Assembly (NCBI GenBank): GCA_963601185.1
Contig: CAVCEE010000011.1
Location: forward strand, 1 to 64,000
DNA: 64,000 nt
Origin: Limisoma sp963601185
Lineage (GTDB): Bacteria > Bacteroidota > Bacteroidia > Bacteroidales > Muribaculaceae
Reading direction: 5' to 3'
Numbering within the stretch: position 1 is the first letter of the stretch; the number at the start of each line of letters is the position of its first letter. The translations under genes and the position numbers were made by a program. Shown piece after piece: positions 34,035 to 43,103 of this stretch. The notes under the pieces are model-generated. The model was not told where the DNA came from, made no database searches, and saw nothing but the letters and a program-made list of their open reading frames with translations.

Positions 34035-35894
34035 ATGAGAAAATATGACTTGGAAAACCGCAGATTTGTGATTGCCGGACTGATTATCGTCATTTCGCTA
34101 ATCTACATCGTGCGCCTGTTCATCCTCCAAGTCGCCGACGAGACATTCAAGAAAAACGCCGATTCCAACGCCTTTCTGCGCAAAACCATCTATCCGTCGC
34201 GCGGCATGGTCTACGATCGCAATGGTCAACTGATTGTGTTCAACCAGCCAGCCTACGACGTGATGGTGATTCCAAAGGAAGTGCGCGACATCGACTCGCT
34301 CGACCTCTGCAACACATTGCAGATTTCGATGGACGACCTCCGCAAGAAATTTGCCGATATGCGCGACCCAAGGCACAACCCCGGCTACTCGTCGTACACG
34401 CAGCAAGTGCTCATCCGCAACCTCTCCGTGGAGGATTACGGCCGCTTACAGGAAAAACTCTACCGCTTCCCCGGCTTCTTCATACAGAAGAAGACACTCC
34501 GCCAATACAACCGCACCGCCGGTGCCAACATCCTCGGCAACATCCGTGAGGTGAACCAGAACGACATTGAGAAAGACCCGTACTACAAGCCCGGCGACTA
34601 CACCGGCGACCTCGGCATCGAGAAGAGTTACGAGGCATATCTCCGCGGACGCAAAGGCGAAGAAATCCTCATCCGCGACGCCAGCGGTAGAATTCAGGGC
34701 CACTACGAAAACGGAGCGCGCGACATTGCCCCGATTTCCGGCAAAGACCTTACGCTCAGCATCGACTACGACTTGCAGGAGTATGGCGAGAAACTGATGC
34801 AAGGCAAAATCGGCGCAATCGTGGCAATCGAGCCCAAAACTGGTGAAGTGCTCGCCCTCGTGTCGAGTCCCGGCTACGACCCGTCACTGCTCATAGGCCG
34901 CGAACGCGGCAAGAACTACCGCGACCTCGTCAACAACAAGTATAAGCCGCTCTTCGACCGCGCCATTATGGCCGCCTACCCCCCAGGATCGCAGTTCAAG
35001 CCCACACAAGGCCTGATTTTCCTCCAGGAAGGCATCGTTAACCTGTCCACAATGTTTCCGTGCTACCACGGCTACATCAACGGACGTCTCAAGGTGGGCT
35101 GCCACGGCCATGAGTCGCCAATCTCGCTGAAGCCAGCCATCCGCACATCGTGCAACAGTTATTTCTGCTGGGGCTTCAAGACAATGATTGACCGCCGCTC
35201 GAAATACGGATCGCCAAGCAAGGCATTCGAGATATGGAAGAACTACCTCGTTGAGATGGGTTTCGGCTACAAACTCGGCATCGACCTGCCGGGCGAGAGT
35301 CGCGGATTTATCCCCAACAGCAAATTCTACGGCAAGGTGTATGGCGACAACCACTGGAGCGCAAACACCGTGATTTCCGTGGCCATCGGTCAGGGCGAAA
35401 TCCTTGCCACACCATTGCAGATAGCCAACCTCGCCACCACGATAGCCAACCGCGGCTGGTACTACACTCCCCACGTCGTGAAGAAAATCAAGGGTGACCA
35501 CCTACCAGCCGACTACACCAGGCGACACACCGTGAGCATCGACAGTAAATACTATCAGGATATTGTCGAAGGTATGCGCATGGCAGTGACCGGCGGCACA
35601 TGCCGTCAGGCACAGTTCGGCGACATCGAAGTGTGCGGCAAGACCGGTACGGCGCAAAACCCCCACGGCCGCGACCACTCCGCCTTTATGGGCTTTGCGC
35701 CGATGAACGATCCGAAGATTGCCATCTGCGTCTACGTGGAGAACGCCGGCTTCGGCGCAACGTTCGGCGTGCCTATCGGCGGACTGATGATGGAGAAATA
35801 TCTCACCGGACAGATAGCACCCAACCGCCAGTACATCGAGGACCGCATGGTAGAGTCGAACACCATCATCTACAGCGGAGTGAAGAAGCATTAA
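34035..35894 (+). CDS. mrdA: Penicillin-binding protein 2 (elongasome transpeptidase)
   Basis: A 619-residue class B PBP: one N-terminal transmembrane helix (about 12-32), a dimerisation/pedestal region, and a transpeptidase domain with the three motifs S319-Q-F-K, S372-C-N and K536-T-G. PBP2 crosslinks peptidoglycan during lateral growth. ATG 34035 is chosen, 4 nt after mreD; an in-frame upstream codon at 33999 lies inside mreD. In related genomes rodA usually follows; here a NUDIX gene does. Confidence 0.95.
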   Translation: MRKYDLENRRFVIAGLIIVISLIYIVRLFILQVADETFKKNADSNAFLRKTIYPSRGMVYDRNGQLIVFNQPAYDVMVIPKEVRDIDSLDLCNTLQISMDDLRKKFADMRDPRHNPGYSSYTQQVLIRNLSVEDYGRLQEKLYRFPGFFIQKKTLRQYNRTAGANILGNIREVNQNDIEKDPYYKPGDYTGDLGIEKSYEAYLRGRKGEEILIRDASGRIQGHYENGARDIAPISGKDLTLSIDYDLQEYGEKLMQGKIGAIVAIEPKTGEVLALVSSPGYDPSLLIGRERGKNYRDLVNNKYKPLFDRAIMAAYPPGSQFKPTQGLIFLQEGIVNLSTMFPCYHGYINGRLKVGCHGHESPISLKPAIRTSCNSYFCWGFKTMIDRRSKYGSPSKAFEIWKNYLVEMGFGYKLGIDLPGESRGFIPNSKFYGKVYGDNHWSANTVISVAIGQGEILATPLQIANLATTIANRGWYYTPHVVKKIKGDHLPADYTRRHTVSIDSKYYQDIVEGMRMAVTGGTCRQAQFGDIEVCGKTGTAQNPHGRDHSAFMGFAPMNDPKIAICVYVENAGFGATFGVPIGGLMMEKYLTGQIAPNRQYIEDRMVESNTIIYSGVKKH

Positions 35895-35918
35895 CCTCTA
35901 TTAAAACGTCATAACGAT

Positions 35919-36482
35919 ATGCTTAAAACAGACGTAAACGAAAGAAAATGGGAAACCCTGAGCAGCGAATATCTTTTCCGCCGCCCGTGGCTCACCGCGC
36001 GCCGCGACGTAGTTCGGCTGCCAAACGGCAACGAAATCCCTGAATTCTATGTGCTTGAATATCCCGACTGGGTAAACATCATCGCCATCACCAAAGACGG
36101 CGAATTTGTGTTTATCCGCCAATACCGCCACGGCATCGACGAGACTCGCTACGAACTTGTGGCGGGATGCGTCGACCCAGGCGAAGACGCGCTCACTGCA
36201 GCCAAGCGCGAACTCTACGAAGAGACAGGCTACGGCAACGGCGAATGGCGTGAAATTTCCGTAATTTCAGGCAACCCGAGCACCACCAACAACTGGACAC
36301 ACTGCTTTGTTGCCGAGGGCGTTGAACAGATAAGCACCCAGCATCTCGAAAAGTCGGAGGACATCTCCGTGCATTTGCTCACCACCGAGGAAGTGCGCTG
36401 GCTTCTCGACCACGACGAGTTGAAGCAATCGCTGATGGTTGCCCCTTTGTGGAAATATTTCGTTGAGAAGAAACTTATTTGA
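35919..36482 (+). CDS. NUDIX hydrolase
   Basis: A 187-residue enzyme with a complete NUDIX box, VDPGEDALTAAKRELYEETGY, preceded by a beta domain. The layout (N-terminal YLFRRPWLTARRDVVRLPNG, FIRQYRHG) resembles ADP-ribose/ADP-sugar pyrophosphatases. It lies 24 nt after mrdA in the same direction. The substrate is not proven; a nucleotide-sugar or ADP-ribose is likely. Confidence 0.85.
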   Translation: MLKTDVNERKWETLSSEYLFRRPWLTARRDVVRLPNGNEIPEFYVLEYPDWVNIIAITKDGEFVFIRQYRHGIDETRYELVAGCVDPGEDALTAAKRELYEETGYGNGEWREISVISGNPSTTNNWTHCFVAEGVEQISTQHLEKSEDISVHLLTTEEVRWLLDHDELKQSLMVAPLWKYFVEKKLI

Positions 36483-36493
36483 CGAATTTTTTC

Positions 36494-36501
36494 TAATTTT
36501 G
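36494..36501 (+). promoter_or_regulatory. -7 box and structured leader of the amgK-like gene
   Basis: TAATTTTG at 36494-36501 fits the -7 consensus, without a clear -33. The leader contains GGCAAGTC (36507-36514) pairing with GACTTGCC (36528-36535), a perfect 8-bp stem ending 22 nt before the start codon, where it could affect translation. Confidence 0.45.
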
Positions 36502-36557
36502 GCTATGGCAAGTCTCCGATGACAGCCGACTTGCCGACAATCTCATAAAACAAGACT

Positions 36558-37991
36558 ATGACAAACAAGAATATTCTCTCTGACTTATATAAACAAGTGG
36601 TTGGCACAGAGCCTACTGAGGTAAACGAATTGCCGTCATCCGGCTCCAATCGCCGCTATTTCCGCCTGACCGGCGAACGGTCGTTGATCGGTGTAATCGG
36701 CACATGCAAGGAAGAAAACGAAGCATTCCTCTATATGGCAAAGCATTTCGCATCGAAAAATCTGCCAGTGCCTGAAATCTACGCCCACAGCGACGATGAA
36801 ATGGCTTATGTGCAGGAAGACCTTGGCGACACGCTACTCTTCAACGCCATCGAGAAAGGCCGCAAGACCACAGTGTTCAGCGACGAAGAAAAGACACTAC
36901 TTACAAAGACCATCCGTCTGCTGCCCGACATCCAGTTTGCCGGTGCCGACGGTATGGACTTCTCGAAATGCTACCCCTCGTCGGAGTTCAACGCCCGCTC
37001 GATAATGTGGGATTTGAACTACTTCAAATACTGCTTCCTCAAGGCCACCGGAATGGAGTTTCTTGAGGACAAACTCGAAGACGACTTCCAGCGCCTCACC
37101 GATGTGCTGCTCCGCAGTTCGTCGGCAACGTTTATGTACCGCGACTTCCAGTCGCGCAATGTGATGATCAAGGACGGTGAGCCGTACTTCATCGACTTCC
37201 AAGGCGGTCGCAAAGGTCCGGTGTTCTACGACGTGGCATCGTTCCTGTGGCAAGCCAAGGCCAATCTCCCCGACAGTCTGCGCGGCGAACTCCTTGAAGT
37301 GTATATCGACGCCCTCCGCAAATACAAGCCAGTGGACCGCGAATACTTCTACGCACAGTTGCGCCATTTCGTGCTGTTCCGCACCCTTCAGGTGCTCGGT
37401 GCCTACGGCTTCCGCGGCTACTTCGAGAAAAAGCCGCACTTCATCCAGAGCGTGCCGTTTGCCATTGCCAACCTGCGCCACCTGCTTGCCAACCCATATC
37501 CAGAATACCCCTACCTCAGCAAGGTGCTGAAGGAACTGGTCGGACTGAAGCAGTTTACCGACGACTTGCAGAAGCACACGCTGACCGTGCGCGTGATGAG
37601 TTTCGCCTACAAGAAAGGCATCCCCAACGACCCGTCGGGCAATGGCGGCGGCTATGTGTTTGACTGTCGCGCCGTCAACAACCCCGGCAAGTACGAACGC
37701 TACAAACCGTTTACCGGTCTCGACGACCAAGTGATTAAGTTCCTTGAGGATGACGGCGAAATAATCGAATTTCTTGACCACGCCTACGCCCTCGTCGATG
37801 CCACAGTGCAACGCTACAAAGAGCGCGGCTTCACCAACCTGATGGTTTGCTTCGGCTGCACAGGCGGTCAGCACCGCTCAGTCTATAGCGCACAGCACAT
37901 GGCGGAACACATCAACAAGAAGTTCAACGTGAAAGTGGAACTTGTGCACCGCGAACAAAATATCGAACAGACATTCAACGCGAAATTCTGA
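36558..37991 (+). CDS. AmgK-like sugar kinase fused to a RapZ C-terminal domain
   Basis: A 477-residue two-domain protein. Residues 1-330 are an aminoglycoside-phosphotransferase-fold kinase like AmgK, with catalytic Asp in YRDFQSRNVMI and metal Asp in YFIDFQGGRKG. Residues ~350-477 match the C-terminal domain of the RNase adapter RapZ, including VMSFAYKKGIP, YVFDCRAVNNPG and VCFGCTGGQHRSVY. AmgK phosphorylates MurNAc/GlcNAc at C1, and a MurU-like gene follows after 4 nt, so recycling of wall sugars is likely. The RapZ domain could sense glucosamine-6-phosphate. Confidence 0.85.
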   Translation: MTNKNILSDLYKQVVGTEPTEVNELPSSGSNRRYFRLTGERSLIGVIGTCKEENEAFLYMAKHFASKNLPVPEIYAHSDDEMAYVQEDLGDTLLFNAIEKGRKTTVFSDEEKTLLTKTIRLLPDIQFAGADGMDFSKCYPSSEFNARSIMWDLNYFKYCFLKATGMEFLEDKLEDDFQRLTDVLLRSSSATFMYRDFQSRNVMIKDGEPYFIDFQGGRKGPVFYDVASFLWQAKANLPDSLRGELLEVYIDALRKYKPVDREYFYAQLRHFVLFRTLQVLGAYGFRGYFEKKPHFIQSVPFAIANLRHLLANPYPEYPYLSKVLKELVGLKQFTDDLQKHTLTVRVMSFAYKKGIPNDPSGNGGGYVFDCRAVNNPGKYERYKPFTGLDDQVIKFLEDDGEIIEFLDHAYALVDATVQRYKERGFTNLMVCFGCTGGQHRSVYSAQHMAEHINKKFNVKVELVHREQNIEQTFNAKF

Positions 37992-37995
37992 GCCT

Positions 37996-38739
37996 ATGAA
38001 AGCAATGATTTTCGCAGCAGGTCTCGGCACACGCCTCCGTCCGCTCACCGACAACTGCCCCAAGGCTCTTGTCAAGGTTGCTGGCCGACCGATGCTTGAG
38101 CATGTGATTCGCCATCTTATCAGTTACGGCTTCACGGACATTGTGGTCAACATCCACCATTTCGGGCAGCAGATAATCGACTTTCTCGAAGCCAACGACA
38201 ATTTCGGGGCAGACATAAAAATCAGCGACGAGCGCGGCGAGTTGCTCGACACGGGCGGCGGCATTCTCAAGGCACGTCCGCTGCTCGACGACGGCCAGCC
38301 GTTTTTGGTGCACAACGCCGACATTATGACCGACCTCAACCTCGCCGATTTCTACAACTGGCACCTCGCCCACAACGCCGATGCGTCGGTGCTTGTGGCA
38401 AACCGCAAAACCTCGCGCTATTTCGTGTTCTCCCCCGACCGCCGTCTCCAAGGTTGGGAAAACGTCAACACCGGCGAGACACGCCCGATAGGATTCGCCC
38501 CGGCTGAAGGTCAGTTGCAGTTGGCTTTCGGCGGCGTACACGTTATCTCACCGTCGATATTCGATGCGCTCAACGGCTACAGCAGCGAGTCAAAATTCTC
38601 TATCACACCGTTCTACGTCGATTCCTGCCAGCAGATGAAGATTATGGGCTACACACCCGATGCCGCATACCGTTGGTTTGACATAGGGTCGCCCGAAAAA
38701 CTGGCACAGGCAGAGAGCGCACTCCTCGGCAGTCACTAG
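37996..38739 (+). CDS. murU: MurU-like nucleotidyltransferase
   Basis: A 247-residue sugar-1-phosphate nucleotidyltransferase with the N-terminal signature MIFAAGLGTRLRPLT, substrate motifs KALVKVAGRPMLEHVI and HNADIMTD, and closing WFDIGSPEKLAQAE. Together with the adjacent AmgK-like kinase this matches the AmgK-MurU route that turns recycled MurNAc into UDP-MurNAc, bypassing fosfomycin-sensitive MurA. ATG 37996 is chosen; an in-frame upstream codon lies in the kinase gene. The symbol is by context and similarity. Confidence 0.8.
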   Translation: MKAMIFAAGLGTRLRPLTDNCPKALVKVAGRPMLEHVIRHLISYGFTDIVVNIHHFGQQIIDFLEANDNFGADIKISDERGELLDTGGGILKARPLLDDGQPFLVHNADIMTDLNLADFYNWHLAHNADASVLVANRKTSRYFVFSPDRRLQGWENVNTGETRPIGFAPAEGQLQLAFGGVHVISPSIFDALNGYSSESKFSITPFYVDSCQQMKIMGYTPDAAYRWFDIGSPEKLAQAESALLGSH

Positions 38740-38799
38740 CAATCAGCGACTCCTATCACCGACGGCAACCTACGCATATCACCTTGTCATCTCAACCGA

Positions 38800-38839
38800 C
38801 AGCACCTCTCCTACCGAAGAAGTGCTGCCGACTTTTTTT
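38800..38839 (+). terminator. Terminator after murU
   Basis: CAGCAC (38800-38805) and TCT pair with AGA and GTGCTG (38822-38827); ACTTTTTTT follows. A good Rho-independent terminator. Confidence 0.85.
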
Positions 38840-38848
38840 GCATATATG

Positions 38849-38878
38849 TTGTTTATTACCAAAATTAGCCTATCTTTG
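38849..38878 (+). promoter_or_regulatory. Promoter of the START-like gene
   Basis: TTG (38849-38851), 19 nt, TATCTTTG (38871-38878). In the leader, CAGATTT (38886-38892) can pair with AAATCTG (38910-38916). The gene starts at 38943. Confidence 0.7.
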
Positions 38879-38942
38879 CAGTTGACAGATTTACGCTGAT
38901 ACCACAGCCAAATCTGCCGACACACTACAAAACCTAACTACT

Positions 38943-39326
38943 ATGGCTAAAGACAAATTCACTTTAGAATACGACATGCGTAAAACACCGGTAGCAATGC
39001 TTTGGTCGTACATTTCCACCGCCTACGGACTCAAGGAATGGTTTGCCGACGACGTGCGCCAATCAGGCAAGGAAATGGTGCTCGACTGGAACGGAGTGGA
39101 ACAGACCGTGCTGATTACCGCCATACGCACCGATCGCTTCGTGCGCTTCCACTGGAAAGACGAGCCCGACAAATCATACTTTGAACTGAAAATCACACAA
39201 TCCGAACTTACCGACGGCACAACGCTCATCGTGACCGATTTTGCCGAACCCGAAGAGGTTGACGAAGCCAAAGACCTCTGGAACTACCAGATAGAAAACC
39301 TACAACGCCAACTCGGCTGCATCTAA
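38943..39326 (+). CDS. START-like domain protein (SRPBCC/AHSA1 type)
   Basis: A 127-residue single-domain protein with helix-grip features: LWSYISTAYGLKEWFADDV, VLDWNGVEQTVLITAI and FVRFHWKDEPDKSYFELKI. This domain family binds hydrophobic ligands or chaperone partners. It is widespread as a small stand-alone gene in Bacteroidetes; its role is unknown. It is monocistronic, with its own promoter and a bidirectional terminator. Confidence 0.78.
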   Translation: MAKDKFTLEYDMRKTPVAMLWSYISTAYGLKEWFADDVRQSGKEMVLDWNGVEQTVLITAIRTDRFVRFHWKDEPDKSYFELKITQSELTDGTTLIVTDFAEPEEVDEAKDLWNYQIENLQRQLGCI

Positions 39327-39358
39327 GCGTTTCCATTGTTTTATCAATTATACAAAAA

Positions 39359-39392
39359 GGGCTGACTCCTCAGGGAATCAGCCCAATTTTTT
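39359..39392. terminator. Bidirectional terminator between START-like and esterase genes
   Basis: GGGCTGA (39359-39365) pairs with TCAGCCC (39378-39384), with an inner TCC/GGA extension. A T-rich run follows on the plus strand and an A-run precedes it, which serves the minus-strand esterase gene. Confidence 0.88.
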
Positions 39393-39418
39393 CGCTTGTC
39401 CGCTTGAGAGAGAGAATG

Positions 39419-39434
39419 TTAGCGGACAGCAGTA
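39419..39434 (+). repeat. Short dispersed repeat, copy 2
   Basis: Matches 159-174 with one mismatch in 16 (TTAGCGGACAGCA core). It is intergenic, 27 nt beyond a terminator. Confidence 0.35.
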
Positions 39435-39456
39435 TTGAAAGAACCTAACATTTAGT

Positions 39457-40629
39457 TTACTTGAACAGACGTGGAATGAATTCCAACGAGTACTGACGCC
39501 AGTTGCTCCAGAGGTGTCCGCGAGTGCTCTCGTGGTAGATGTACTTCAAACCGTCTTTGTCCATACGCTTCATAAGAGCCTGGTTGTGGTCGTAGAGGAA
39601 GTCGTCCTTACCGATTGCAATCCAGTAGCACTTAACGCCCTTCTTCGCCTGAGCGGCGAGTTTTGCGTCGAGGTTAGCGTAGGCAGGAATGCCTTCCATA
39701 TCAATGCCTGTGAAGTTCACGCCAGCAGAGTAGAGACCAACATAGTCGAACAAGTCAGGATAGTTGGCAGAAATCATCAAAGTGTGCATACCACCCATCG
39801 AAAGGCCGGCGATAGCGCGGTGAGCCTTGTCGGCGATAGTGTTGAACGTAGCGTCAACGTAGTTTACGATTTCAGGGAATGCAGTTTCGTAAGAACCGTC
39901 CTTGTAGTGAGGCAAGAAGTTTGTCATCACCGGCTTGTAGTCGAGGTTCTCGTAAGTTTCGCCAGCAGCAGCCTGCTTGCCAAAGTTACCGTTAGGGATT
40001 ACAACAATCATCGGTTTGCACTTGCCTTCAGCGATGAGGTTGTCCATGATGCGTGCAATGTTGCCGAGTTCAACCCAAGCGTTTTCGTCGCCACCGCTAC
40101 CGTGGAGGAGATAGAACACTGGGAATTTCTCGTCGGTCTTGCCGTATGTAGGAGGCAAGTAGATGTTCATTCGGCGGTCAGCGTTGACAGCGTTTGAGTG
40201 ATACCAAACTGTGCGTACCTGTCCGTGAGCCACATCGTGAACCTGATAGTAGTCAGCACAACCATCGCCAACATAGAAGATGCTGAACACGTTGCCCACG
40301 TCTCTGCGAGTGAATGGGTTTACAGGGTCGAGACCAACCACGCCGTCAATGTCGAAACGGTAAGTGTACATTTCCGATGGCAGTTGCGGAGAAGTGTAAG
40401 TCCACACGCCGTCTTTGCCTTTCTTCATTTCGCCAGTACCTTTGTTGGCTTCCCAGTCGGCAACGACCTTTACAGTCTTTGCCTTCGGAGCCTGAAGACG
40501 GAATGTAACAGTGTGGTCAGCGTTCACCACAGGTGATACGAGTTTTCCTTCGCGGAAGGAAACGTTCTGCTGTGCGTTCATACTCATTGCTGCAACGAGC
40601 ACAAACAAGGATGAGATTAATTTTTTCAT
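39457..40629 (-). CDS. Exported esterase (CE1/esterase D fold) with E-set N-terminal domain
   Basis: A 390-residue protein with a signal peptide (about 1-19), a CBM48/E-set-like domain (about 25-120, containing VTFRLQAPKAKTVKVVADWE) and an esterase domain (about 130-390). The triad is visible: Ser in AIAGLSMGGMHT, Asp in IGKDDFLYD and His in TRGHLWSNWR. Relatives remove acetyl or feruloyl groups from plant glycans; siderophore esterases share the fold. It follows the TonB-type receptor gene by 48 nt with no terminator between, so the receptor may import its product or substrate. Confidence 0.85.
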   Translation of the reverse strand: MKKLISSLFVLVAAMSMNAQQNVSFREGKLVSPVVNADHTVTFRLQAPKAKTVKVVADWEANKGTGEMKKGKDGVWTYTSPQLPSEMYTYRFDIDGVVGLDPVNPFTRRDVGNVFSIFYVGDGCADYYQVHDVAHGQVRTVWYHSNAVNADRRMNIYLPPTYGKTDEKFPVFYLLHGSGGDENAWVELGNIARIMDNLIAEGKCKPMIVVIPNGNFGKQAAAGETYENLDYKPVMTNFLPHYKDGSYETAFPEIVNYVDATFNTIADKAHRAIAGLSMGGMHTLMISANYPDLFDYVGLYSAGVNFTGIDMEGIPAYANLDAKLAAQAKKGVKCYWIAIGKDDFLYDHNQALMKRMDKDGLKYIYHESTRGHLWSNWRQYSLEFIPRLFK

Positions 40630-40677
40630 TGTTGTTAAGAAAAAGTGGTTTTTGTAGATTATGTTTATTGATTTCTA

Positions 40678-42912
40678 TTAGAAATTGAGTTTTGCACCAA
40701 ATTCCATTGTGAACGGACGGATGTAGTTACCTGCCATCAAAGTGCCAGCATACTTAGAGCCGTCGGTAATCAACTCAGATCCCGGGATTGTGCCTTGAGC
40801 ACCTGTCTGGTTGAGGAAGTTGACAACGTTGACATTGACTGTGAGATACTTGTTGCACTTGAAACTTGCGCCAGCGAATGTTTCCCAACGGCCTTTGAAG
40901 TAAACCGAGTTACCCACGTTGGCATACTGCTTGCTGTAGTAGCGGAACGAAGCCCAGATGCTGAAGCGGTCGATAGTGTAACTTGGATCCAACTCAACGA
41001 TGATCTTTGACTGCTTGGTCACTGTCTTGTCGCTGAAGTCGTAAGTTTTGTTGAATGCGTCAAACTTGTAACCGGTGTATTTCGGGTCTTGGTAAGTGAA
41101 CATTACGTGGAACTTGAAGCCCTTGAACGGAGTGAACATAGCGTCGGTTGTCCAACCCATAGTCTGAATGCCGCTCGATGCGCCTACCATTACAGGGTCT
41201 TCGTTAGGATCGTCGCTCATCACCGTAAGGCGAGAGTAGTCGTTTGTACGGCGAGCGTAGGTGAAAGCCGATACGAGGTTCACGAAATCGCTGTTGAAGA
41301 AGATACCTGCACGTCCCAAGATAAACGGACGGTTGTTGTAGTAAGGCAGAGTAGTGCCCGAGTAAGCCTCCAAGTGGCGATACTGCCTCAGGTAGTTGAT
41401 TTCACCGTTCAAACCGAAGTTGTGGGTGATGTTATAGGTAGGAGAAAGTGATACTGCATAGTTGAGACCCGTAACCTTGTGGTTTGTAGTGCCTACGATC
41501 TCACCTGTTTCAGGATTCGTTGCTCCGAGATAGAAATCAGAGAAACGGTTGTTGGCAATGTAGTCAACATTGGCGTTGAAGAGTTCCAAACGCAAGCCGT
41601 AGCCCATGCGGAACGAACGGCTGATGCGCCAGTTGTCGTTTACGAAGAGGGCGAACTTGTTTTCGTTGCCGTCGTCATACTCTGTAGAACCGTTAAGGTT
41701 GGCGTATTCCTGACCGTTGTAGACCAACTTGCGTGGGTTTGGAGCAACCTCGTGGTAGTATTGAGTAGTGCTGCGGGCATAGTCAATGTCGCTGAAGAGT
41801 TCGTTCAAGCCGAATGTCCAGTTGTGCTTCTCAGTCTTTTTCTGGAGTTCAGCCACAAACATAGCGTCGGTAACCGAGAAATTGTTGATTTGCGAAAGGC
41901 GGCGTTGGATTGTACCGTGGAATGCCTCGCCATTGTCGGCATACACAGCGTCGGCATCTTCGTAGAAGCCCATTGTGAGTTGGTCGGTGCTGTGACCCTT
42001 TGAATTGGAAACCTTAGCCTTCAAAGCCAAAGTGAGGTCGTTACCGAAATCGTAGTCGAAGAGCACTGTCCCCTCGTGAGTCTTAGTCTTTGTAACGTCG
42101 TAGAGGTTTTCAGTCTTGAGTTCGCCGGTCTTCACGTCGCGGTATTGGATTGTGCCGTCGACAGGGAGATAAGAGTCACGACCCATACGGAAGCCCTTAA
42201 CGTTGGAAACCTTGCCGTCGCCGTCGTAGGTGAACGGAGCATAGTTGGCAGCCGATGTCAGAGGATGAGTTTCGTTGTACTTATAAAATACACTGATTTT
42301 ACCCTTGTCCTGGTTGAACAGATGAGTGATGCCGGCTGTGTAGAACTGTGCGCGGTCGATGTAGTTGGTAAACTTGAGATCGAAACTTCCTGGGTCGAAG
42401 TTCTGGTAAGCACTAAGTGTGAAATAAGTCTTTTTTGCAAGTTTTCCCGACAGATTGATGTCGAAATTCTGAGAAAGGAAAGAGTTGAGTTGATACTTTA
42501 CTTTAGCCTTGAATTTCTCTCCGCCGCGCTCCATCTTGGAGTCAACGCCGTAGCCGATTTCACCGAAACGGATAGCAGTGGTCGATATGTTCTGCAAGCC
42601 TTGGCCCGAAAGCAACTGCTCACCGCGCCAGTGGTTGCTGGTGGTGTTTGGCCAATAATAGTAAACAGCAGGAAGACCGTCGACAGAAACTGCCGTATAG
42701 GTCATAGGCAAACCGATTTCCACCTGACGAGGCTCAGTCGCGTTTTTCGCGTTGAGCATCACACCGTGGTCGTTGCCCTGTGTTTTGGTCGTGTCCACTA
42801 CTTGCTTGTAGGAAGCGTCACTTTTTTTCTGGTTTGTCTTGCCGCCAGCGTATGCCGATGTAGCAGCCGTCGCCAACAAGATAGACGATAAAATGTAAAC
42901 TTTTCTTTTCAT
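40678..42912 (-). CDS. TonB-dependent receptor-like outer-membrane protein
   Basis: A 744-residue outer-membrane beta-barrel with a signal peptide (about 1-22) and a C-terminal barrel strand ending in Phe (MEFGAKLNF). Short conserved stretches such as GLPAVYYYWPNTTSNHWRGE and LLSGQGLQNISTTAIRFGEI resemble a plug, but the plug seems reduced and there is no carboxypeptidase-like N-terminal domain or obvious TonB box. No SusD-like partner is adjacent. It is probably first in an operon with the esterase. The ligand is unknown. Confidence 0.8.
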   Translation of the reverse strand: MKRKVYILSSILLATAATSAYAGGKTNQKKSDASYKQVVDTTKTQGNDHGVMLNAKNATEPRQVEIGLPMTYTAVSVDGLPAVYYYWPNTTSNHWRGEQLLSGQGLQNISTTAIRFGEIGYGVDSKMERGGEKFKAKVKYQLNSFLSQNFDINLSGKLAKKTYFTLSAYQNFDPGSFDLKFTNYIDRAQFYTAGITHLFNQDKGKISVFYKYNETHPLTSAANYAPFTYDGDGKVSNVKGFRMGRDSYLPVDGTIQYRDVKTGELKTENLYDVTKTKTHEGTVLFDYDFGNDLTLALKAKVSNSKGHSTDQLTMGFYEDADAVYADNGEAFHGTIQRRLSQINNFSVTDAMFVAELQKKTEKHNWTFGLNELFSDIDYARSTTQYYHEVAPNPRKLVYNGQEYANLNGSTEYDDGNENKFALFVNDNWRISRSFRMGYGLRLELFNANVDYIANNRFSDFYLGATNPETGEIVGTTNHKVTGLNYAVSLSPTYNITHNFGLNGEINYLRQYRHLEAYSGTTLPYYNNRPFILGRAGIFFNSDFVNLVSAFTYARRTNDYSRLTVMSDDPNEDPVMVGASSGIQTMGWTTDAMFTPFKGFKFHVMFTYQDPKYTGYKFDAFNKTYDFSDKTVTKQSKIIVELDPSYTIDRFSIWASFRYYSKQYANVGNSVYFKGRWETFAGASFKCNKYLTVNVNVVNFLNQTGAQGTIPGSELITDGSKYAGTLMAGNYIRPFTMEFGAKLNF

Positions 42913-42985
42913 TTTTCGAGAGTTATTAGTTAGGTAGTAATAATGATTGTCTTATGAAAGGTTTGCGATCTTTAAATCGTTGCCC

Positions 42986-42993
42986 CAAAATTA
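42986..42993 (-). promoter_or_regulatory. -7 box of the receptor/esterase operon
   Basis: The minus strand reads TAATTTTG about 74 nt upstream of ATG 42912. No clear -33 element, suggesting activated expression. Confidence 0.45.
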
Positions 42994-43103
42994 GTGTAAC
43001 AATCTTCCGTTGTAAAGGAATATACCGTATATAGACTCTCTGAATTTTATTATCGCCTGATTGCTAATTATTTACAAATTTTTCACACACACTGGAATAT
43101 ACC

